64,000 bases of DNA, from the NCBI RefSeq assembly GCF_006716565.1, contig NZ_VFPG01000001.1, positions 3,906,001 through 3,970,000 on the forward strand, given 5' to 3'. This DNA comes from Nocardia bhagyanarayanae. Its GTDB lineage: Bacteria; Actinomycetota; Actinomycetes; Mycobacteriales; Mycobacteriaceae. Below are positions 10,301 through 19,300 of the stretch, one piece after another; the first letter of the stretch is position 1, and every line of letters begins with the position of its first letter. The notes below the pieces were generated by a model. That model ran no database searches, had not been told where the DNA came from, and was given only the letters and a program-made list of their open reading frames with translations. The position numbers were made by a program, and so were the translations under genes.

Positions 10301-13300
10301 CCGAGCAGCAACCACGGAACGGTCGCTGGCAACCGATCACGCCACTCCGGCCGTGTAATCCCTACCACCACACCGGAATCGGTGAGCATGTGCTCGATCC
10401 GGCTCGTCGGGTACTGCGGATCCACCGGCACGAACGCTGCCCCCGACTTGGCCACCGCCCATACCGCCAGTACCGAATCGACCGACCGCGGCAGACCCAC
10501 CGCGACACTCGCCTCCGGCCCCACACCCCAGCCGATCAGCAAGCGGGCCAACCGATTCGACTCCGCATCCAGCTCGCCGTACGTCAACCACCGATCCCCG
10601 AACACCACCGCGACCGCTCCCGGATCCCTGTCCACCGCCGCCGCCAGCAACTCCGGCAACACCTTTTCCGGCACCGCCGGGTCACCCGAGACCGGCGTCA
10701 ACTCCCGGTGTTCCGCCGGTGAGAGCAGATCCAGCCGCGCCAGTGGCAGATCCGGGTCGGTGGCAATGCCGCCGATGACGCGCAGGAGCCTCCGCAGGGT
10801 CGCGTCCATCGTGTCCTGATCGAAGAGTTCGGGCAGGTAGACGATCTCGACGTGCAGTCGTGTGTCGACCCGCGCGACCACTCCCAGCGGATAGTGCGCG
10901 GTGTTGATGCTGCTCACGTCGAGCAGCCGCATGCCCGCGATATCGGTGTCCGCGGTCAGCCCGCCGCGATCGATCGGGAAGGACTCGAACACCGTGATCG
11001 TGTCGAATACCGCCGCGGGCCCGGCCACCCGCTCGATGTCGGTCAGACCCACGTAGTGGTGACCGAGCAGCCCGGCCTGCTCCGCCTGGACTCGGTCGAG
11101 CAACTGCTCCAAGCTCTCGGCGGGATCGAGGCGGACGCGCACCGGCAGTGTGTTGATGAACAGCCCGATCATCGACTCGATGCCCGCGATCTCCGGGGGC
11201 CGTCCGGACACCGTGGCGCCGAATGTCACATCCTCCCGGGACGTGAACGCGCCCAACACGATCGCCCATGCCGTCTGGACCACGGTGTTGAGGGTGACGC
11301 CACGGGCCCGCGCCAGGTCGGCCAGCGACGCGGTCTGTTCCTCGGTCAGTTCGCCGACTACCGCACGCGATTCGGTGTACGGGCGGCCGGGATCGGCCGG
11401 AGCCACCAGGGTCGGCCCGTCGGCGCCGTCGAACGCGCGGGCCCATGCGTCGAGCGACGCGGCCGGGTCCCGCCCGGCGATCTCCGCCAAGAAGTCACGG
11501 TAGGGACGTATCCGAGGCAGGATCGCGGCATCGCCGTCGGCGGCATAGAGGATCAGCAACTCCTTCAGGAGCAGTGGCGTCGACCAGCCGTCGAGCAGCA
11601 GATGGTGATTGGTCAGCACCAGCCGGTAGTGCTCGGGCCCCGTGGTGACGAGCATCCAGCGCAGCAGGGGAGCAGTAGCCGGGTCGAATCGGGCCGCCCG
11701 GTCCGCGGCCATCAGCCGATCCCATTCGCGCTCCCGTGCGCCGTCCGCCAGCTCGGACAGGTCGAGCTCCGACCATGGGACCTCGACGTTTTCGTTGACC
11801 ACCTGCACCGGTCCGGCGGCGGTGTCGGAGACGAATGCGGTGCGCAGATTCGCATGCCGGTCGAGCAGCACCTGCCCGGCCCGGCGCAGCCGCTCCGGGT
11901 CGATCCGCCCACCCAGTTCGAGGACCAACTGCACCGAGTAGGCGTCCATCGACTCCTCGGACACCAGCGCATGGAACAGCAACCCCTCCTGCAACGGAGT
12001 CAATGGCCAGACGTCGCTCAACTCCGGATAGCTGTCTTCCAGTCGCTCGATCTCGGACTGCCCGAGTTCGACCAGATCCAGATCCGACGGTGTCCGCCCC
12101 CCGGCCCCGGCACGGTGGATATGTGTCGCCAACGCGGTCGCGACCCGGCGCCACGACTCCGCCAGCTCGCGCACCTCGTCGACGGTGAGAACCCCGGCGG
12201 GATACGACCAGATCGCCCGCAACCGCGGCCTGCCCTCCTCGTCGAGGGTGAAGGCTTCGATGTCGAGCACCGCCGACACCGGCATATCCGGATTCTGCAC
12301 ACCGGCGAGCTCGGCGCCCGCGAGGTCGTGGTCCTCCGGCATCCACCCCGCCGGCCGGATTCCTCCGGGAATCTTCGTGGAGACGTAGTCGAACGCGATC
12401 TGCGGCGTCGGCTGAGTCCCGAGAATCGGTCCGGTGTCCTCGTTGAGATAGCGCAACAAGCCGTAGCCGATTCCGTGGTCGGGGACCGCGCGCAGTTGTT
12501 CCTTGACGGACTTGACCGCTGCCCCCATAGCCGGCCCACCGGCGCACGCGTCGTCGAGATCGATGCCCGAGAGATCAAGGCGCATCGGAAAACTCGTGGC
12601 GAACCAGCCGACCGTCCGAGCCAGGTCCGAGCCCGGAACGGCGCCGTCCGCACGGCCGTGCTCTTCGAGATCGATCACCATGTCCGCGAGCGGGCCGCCG
12701 GAGGCGTCCGTCGCACGCTCGCGCCGCCACTTCGTCACCGCTACCGCCAGCACGGCCAGCAGCCCGTCGCCCACACTGCCGTGGAATGCCGCGGGCACGT
12801 CGGTCAGCAGCGCCTCGGTCACCTCGGGGGACACCTCGACCTCGACCGTGCGGACGGTGGCAGCCACATCGATCGCGGGGTCGAGGAGCCGGGACCCGAT
12901 CACCGGATCGTCCCCGACCGACATCCCCCGCCACAGGTCGAGCTCGGCGGCCCGCTCCGGGCGCTGGGCCGCCTCGACCAACCCGTGCGCCCACCTGCGC
13001 ATCGATGTCCCGACCGGGGCCGGATCGGGTGGCTCGCCGGACTCGATCCGCGTCCATGCGACCGCCAGGTCGGCAACCAGCACCCGCCAGGACGCCCTGT
13101 CGATCGCCGAACGATGCACCAGCACGAGCGCTCTGCTCGACTCCGCCGCGTCGACCGGATCGAACCAGACCACCTGCATCACGATCCCGGCGCCCGGATC
13201 GAGCCTGCTCGCGGCGGCATCCAACTCCGCTGCCGCCGACGCACGGAACTCGAGGCTTCCCGGCTTCCCCGCCATCGCGACCCGATGGACGACGGCTTCG

Positions 13301-16300
13301 GCTCGAATCTTCCCGACCGGCAGCACCTCCCACGTCCAGCTGTCCTCGTCGCCCGGGCGCAACCGCGCGCGCAGCATGTCGTGCCGATCGAGTACCGCCT
13401 GCACCGCCGCCGTCAGGCGCTGCTGGTCGATCCCCGCAGGCGGAGCCAGCATCACTGCCTGCGAGAAGCGGTCGAACCCGGACTCCGCGCGTTCGATCAG
13501 CCGTCGAATGTTCGGCGTCGCCGGTATTGGCCCGACACCCCCGCCTGGCAGTTCCTTCGGAAGGGAGGTCGCCGCGGTGCTGTCGCGGACGGCGACCTGG
13601 GCCAGCCCGGCAACGGTTTTGCGCTCGAACACGTCGCGCGCGGAGAACACCACACCCGCCGCCCCGGCCCGAGTGACCAGCTGGATCGACATGATGCTGT
13701 CGCCGCCGAGGGCGAAGAACGAATCATCGAGGCCGACCGTGTCGATACCCAATACACCGGCGAACGCTTCGGCGATCGTGCGCTCGAGGGGTGTCTCGGG
13801 TGCTCGGAACGGCTTGTCGCCGGTGAATACCGGATCCGGTAGCGCCTTGCGATCCAGCTTGCCCGCCGCGGTCAAGGGAATCCGCTCCAGCACCATGATC
13901 GAGGACGGGACCATATAGGACGGCAACCGGCCGGTGAGATAATCGGTCAGCAGCGAGGTGTCGATCGAGTTGCCCGGCGCGGCAACGACATACGAAACCA
14001 GCGACTGGGTCCCGGAATCGCCGCGGTGACCGATCGTGGCGGCGAAATCGACGGTCTCATGGGCGGCGAGCGTCGCATCGATCTCCCCGAGCTCGATGCG
14101 CAGACCGCGAATCTTGACCTGGAAATCCGACCGGCCGAGATGTTGGATCGTTCCCTGGGCCGTCCATCGGACCAAGTCTCCCGTGCGGTACATGCGTTCG
14201 CCGGGCGCCCATGGGCATGCGATGAAGCGCGCGGCGGTCAGGCCCGCCCGGCGGTGGTATCCGCGGGCCAGCAAGACGCCCGCGACATACAATTCGCCTG
14301 TCACGCCGACCGATACGGGTTGTAGTCGTTGATCGAGCACCCATACGGAGGCGCCGCGAATCGGGCTACCGATGGTGACCGGTTCGTCTGCCCTCATCGG
14401 TGAGGTCAGCGTCGTGGCGATAGTGGCCTCGGTGGGGCCGTATTCGTTGACCATGTTCCGGCCGTCGACGCTCCAGCGTTCGACCAACTCGATGCCGCAG
14501 TCCTCGCCGCCGACCAGGAGGTTCCGCAAATCCGGTAGCGGCCAACGATTGTGGTCGACCGTGGACAACGCCGAAGGTGTGATCAGGACGTGACTGATGT
14601 GCTCGCGGTCGAGTAGTTCGCCGAGTTCGTCGCCGCCGTAGACATCGCTGGGCGCGATGACCATGGTCGCGCCCCAGTACACCGCGTCCAGCAATTCCAG
14701 TACCGCCACGTCGACGCTCGGCGAAGCCAAATGCGCGATACGAGAACCCGATTCGATTCTCATGAAATGCCGGTGCACGGTGGCGCAGTTGCGGAGCCCG
14801 CGGTGGGTGACCGCGACGCCTTTGGGCAGTCCGGTCGATCCGGAGGTGTAGAGGACGTAGGCGATATCGTCGACACGCAGTGGGCGTACCCGGTCGCTGT
14901 CGGTGACGGGGCCGTTCTCGGCCTGGGGGAGGTCCTCCGATGTCAACCAGTCGATGTCGTCGGGCAGTTGTGCTCGCGCGGATGTCACGGTCAGACCGAT
15001 CGCCGCCTTGGAATCGGTCACCATGTGGGTGATGCGTTCGACGGGATTGGTCGGGTCGATCGGCAGGAAAGCAGCGCCCGATTTGGCGACGGCCCATACC
15101 GCGAGTATGTAATTCAAGGAGCGGGGCATGCCGATCGCGACGATGTCTTCCGGGCCGATACCTCGCTGAATCAGTGCCCGGGCCAACCGATTCGAACGCT
15201 CGTCGACCTCTCGATAGCTCAGCTGCCGCCCCTCGAAAACGATCGCTGTGGCCTTGGGATCCCTTGCGGCCGCCGAGGTCAACAGGTCGGCCAGTGTGGC
15301 GGGCGCCGCCGCGGGCGCACCGGAGCGCGACAGCAGATCGGCACGTTCGGCGACCTCGAGCACCTCGATCATCCCGACCGGAATCGTGGGGTCGGTGGCT
15401 ATCGACTCGAGTATCCGGATCCACCGGTGTGCGAGGGAGTCGATCGTCGCGGTGTCGAACAGATCCGTGGCGTAGGTGACCGCCACCGCCATCTCGCCAC
15501 CGTTGTGGTTGTCCGACAGTACGACCTGCAGGTCGAAACGAGACACTTCGTTGGGGAGGTCGACCACTGATACATCGAGCCCGGGCAGTTCGAGCTTCAC
15601 CTTTTCCAGATTCTGGAAGGCCAGCATCACCTGGAACAGCGGGTGCCGGGCCTGGGACCGCTGGGGAGCGAGTTGGTCCACCAGTTGCTCGAACGGCACG
15701 TCGGCGTGTCCGAAGGCATCCAGATCGATCTGCCTGACCCGATCGAGCAGGTCGGCGAACGGTTCATCGAGATCGATTCTGGTCCGCAACACCAGGGTGT
15801 TGACGAACATGCCGATCACGTCGTCGAGTTCCGCCGCGCCGCGCCCGGCGATCGGTGTGCCGATCGGGATATCGGTGGTACCGCTCAGCCGGGCGAGCAG
15901 CACCGCCAGTGCGCCGTGGATCACCATGAACAGTGACGAATTATGTTGTCGCGCGAGCTGTTCCAGCGCCCGCACCAATTCGGCGTCCAAGGTGTAGTCG
16001 ATGGTGGCACCCCGATTGGACGCCACCACCGGCCGTGGCCTGTCGGCAGGCAAACCAAGCTCTTCGGCAACCCCGTCCAGAGTTTCGGTCCAGTACCGGA
16101 TCTGCTCGGCGCCCAGCGATTCCGGATCGTCGGGCGAGCCGAGGGTAGCTCGTTGCCACAGGGCGTAATCCGCGTACTGGACAGGCAGCGGTGTCCACGA
16201 AGGGGCTTCTCCGTGGATCCGCGCGGTGTACGCAGTCGTCACATCGCGGGCCAGTGGTGCCATGGAGAAACCGTCCGCGGCGATGTGGTGCACCACGACG

Positions 16301-19300
16301 GCCAGCACGTAGTCGGGCTCCTCGCTACCGGCAGCGCGGAACAATCGGGCACGGACCGGCGCCCGGGTGCTCACGTCGAAGCCTTCGCTGACGAATTCGG
16401 TTACCGCCGCGGCCAATTCGCTCGGCGGAACCGGCACCAAGGCCAGCTCGGCGTCTATTTCGTCGGCGGGTTCGATCAGCTGGATCAGCATTCCGTCGTG
16501 GTCCGGGTACCGTGTCCGCAAAGACTCGTGCCTGCGCAGCACGTCGACCATGGCCGATCGCAGGGCGTCCACGCGCAACTCGCCACGCAACCGAATGGCG
16601 ATCGGCACGTTGTATGCCCCCGAGCTGATGTCGTACTGGTTGAAGAACCACATCCGTTGCTGGGCCGGAGCCAATGGCACCAGATCCGGGCGCGGTCCGG
16701 CGATCAGCGGTGGGCGTTGTCGCCCCGTGCCGGAATGCTGCTCGATACGGGTAGCGAGCGCCGCCACCGTGGGCGCCTCGAACAACAGCCGCACCGGAAT
16801 CTCGGTACCCAGCGCGGCCCCGAGTCGCGCGGCAACCCGGGTCGCGACCACGCTGTCCCCGCCGAGGGCGAAGAACGAATCGTCGAGGCCGACGGCATCG
16901 ATTCTCAATACCTCGGCGAATGATTCGGCGATCCTGCGTTCGAGGGGCGTCCGGGGTGAACGGAACGCCTTGAAGTCGGTGAATACCGGATCCGGTAGGG
17001 CCTTGCGGTCCAGTTTGCCCACCGGCGTCAAGGGAATACGCTTCAGCACCATGATCGCGGACGGGACCATATAGGACGGCAACCGGTCGGCCACGTACTC
17101 GGTCAGGGTCGTCGTATCGATCGAAGCACCGGGCGCGGCAACAACATACGAAGCCAGTGACTCGCCCCCGGAATCGTTGCGATGGCCGATGGTCACGGCG
17201 AAGCCGACGCTTTCGTGGGCGGCGAGCGTCGCATCGATCTCGCCGAGCTCGATGCGCAGACCGCGAATCTTGACCTGGAAATCGGATCGGCCGAGATGCT
17301 GGAGCGTTCCATCGGCTGTCCACCGGACCACGTCCCCCGTGCGATACATCCGTTCGCCTGGCGCCCAAGGACACGCCACGAAACGCTCGGCCGTCAAAGC
17401 TGCCCGGCGATGGTATCCGCGAGCCAGCAGGGGGCCCGCGACATACAACTCACCCGCCACACCAACGGGCACCGGTTGCAGCCGCTGATCCAGCACCCAT
17501 TGCGAGACACCGCGAATCGGGCCACCGATCGTAACCAGCTCACCCGCCACCAACGGGGAAGTCAGCGTCACGGCGATGGTGGCCTCTGTTGGCCCGTATT
17601 CGTTGAATATGTTCCGGCCGTAGTCGCCCCATCGCTCGACCAACTCGGTGCCGTAGCCCTCGCCGCCGACCAGCAGGTATCGCAAATCCGGTAGCGGCCA
17701 ACGATTGTGGTCGATCGTGGACAACACCGTTGGCGTGATCAGGACGTGGCTGACGTGCTCGCGGTCGAGTAGTTCGCCGAGTTCGGCGCCACCGTAGACA
17801 TCGCTGGGCGCGATGACCAGCGTGGCGCCCGCGCACAACGCCAACAACAATTCCAGTACCGACACGTCGAAGCTCGGCGAAGCCAAATGCGCTATCCGAG
17901 AATCGGATTCGATGTGCAAGGCATCGCGGTGCTCGGCGGCGCAGTTGCCGAGCCCGCGGTGGGTGACCGCGACGCCTTTGGGCAGTCCGGTCGATCCGGA
18001 GGTATAGATGACATAGGCGACGTCATCGACACGTAGCGGGCGTGCCCGGTCATCGTCGGTGACAGGACGGTCCTCGGCCTCGCCGAGGTCCTCCGGTATC
18101 AACCAGTCGATGTCGTCGGGCAATCGCGTTCGCGCGGAGGTCACCGTCAGACCGATCGACGCCTTGGAATCGGTCAGCATGTGGGTGATGCGTTCGACGG
18201 GATACGTCGGGTCGATCGGCAGAAAAGCAGCGCCCGACTTGGCGATCGCCCATACCGCGAGTACCGAGTCGGGGGAGCGCGGAATACCGATCGCGACAAC
18301 ATCCTCCGGACCGACACCTCGCTGAATCAGTAACCGAGCCAACCGATTCGAACGCTCGTCCACCTCTCGATAGGTCAGCTGCCGCCCGTCGAAAACGATC
18401 GCTGCGGCGTCGGGATCCCGTGCGGCCGCCGCGGTCGCCAAGTCGGCCAAAGTAGTGGGCGCGGCCGTGGGCGCACCAGAGCGCGACACCAGATCGGCTC
18501 GCTCAGCAGGCTCGAGCACCTCGATGCCCCCCACCGCAACGGTGGGGTCGGTGGCTATCGACTCGAGTATCCGGATCCACCGGTGTGCGAAAGAATCGAT
18601 CGTCGCGGCATCGAACAGATCAGTGGCATAGGTGACCGCTACCGCCATGCCGCCACTGTCATGATCGTCCGACAACACGACCCGCAGGTCGAAACGAGTT
18701 ACCTCGTCGGAGAGTTCGGCGACCGACACATCCAGACCTGGTAACTCCAGCGCCACCCGCTCCAGATTCCGGAAAGCCAGCATCACCTGGACCAGCGGGT
18801 GTCGCGACCGCGACCGCTGCGGATCGAGTCGCTCCACCAGTTGCTCGAACGGAAGATCGGCATGCCCGAAGGCATCCCGATCGAGCTGTCCGACCCGGCC
18901 GAGCAGGTCGGTGAACGACTCGTCGAGATCGACCTCCGTCCGCAACACCAGGGTGTTGACGAACATATCGACCACGTCGTCGAATTCGGTCGCGCCGCGT
19001 ACGGCGACCGGCGTGCCGATCGGAATATCGGTCGAACCGCTCAACCGGGCGAGCAGGACCGCCAACGCACCATGGATCACCATGAACAGTGGCGAACCAC
19101 GCTGCCGCGCGAGCGTTTCCAACGCCCGAACCAACTCGGCGCCCATCGGGTAGCTGAGGGTGGCCCGCCGATCCGACATCATCACCGGCCGTGCCCTGTC
19201 CACCGGGAGACGGAGCTCCTCGGGAAGGTCCGCGAGCGTGGCTCGCCAGAACGCCAGGTTCTCGCGGCGGCGCCGTATCCCGGCGCCGTGGCGGACGCTG

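Larger units (their letters stand above)
12030..16690 (-). other. NRPS module 2: C2, A2, T2, E1 (E1 probably inactive)
   Basis: C2 is an ordinary LCL-type condensation domain with HHIAADG. A2 gives the same by-eye code as A1 (D-V-L-L-L-G-E-I-A-K), so the first two residues may be identical. A2 has Val where the A4 motif normally has Phe (PSVDVAV). T2 has the LGGDSI form usual before an epimerase. E1 has HRSAIDR where HHxxxDG is expected; the second E-domain motif EEHGR is retained. Confidence 0.75.
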
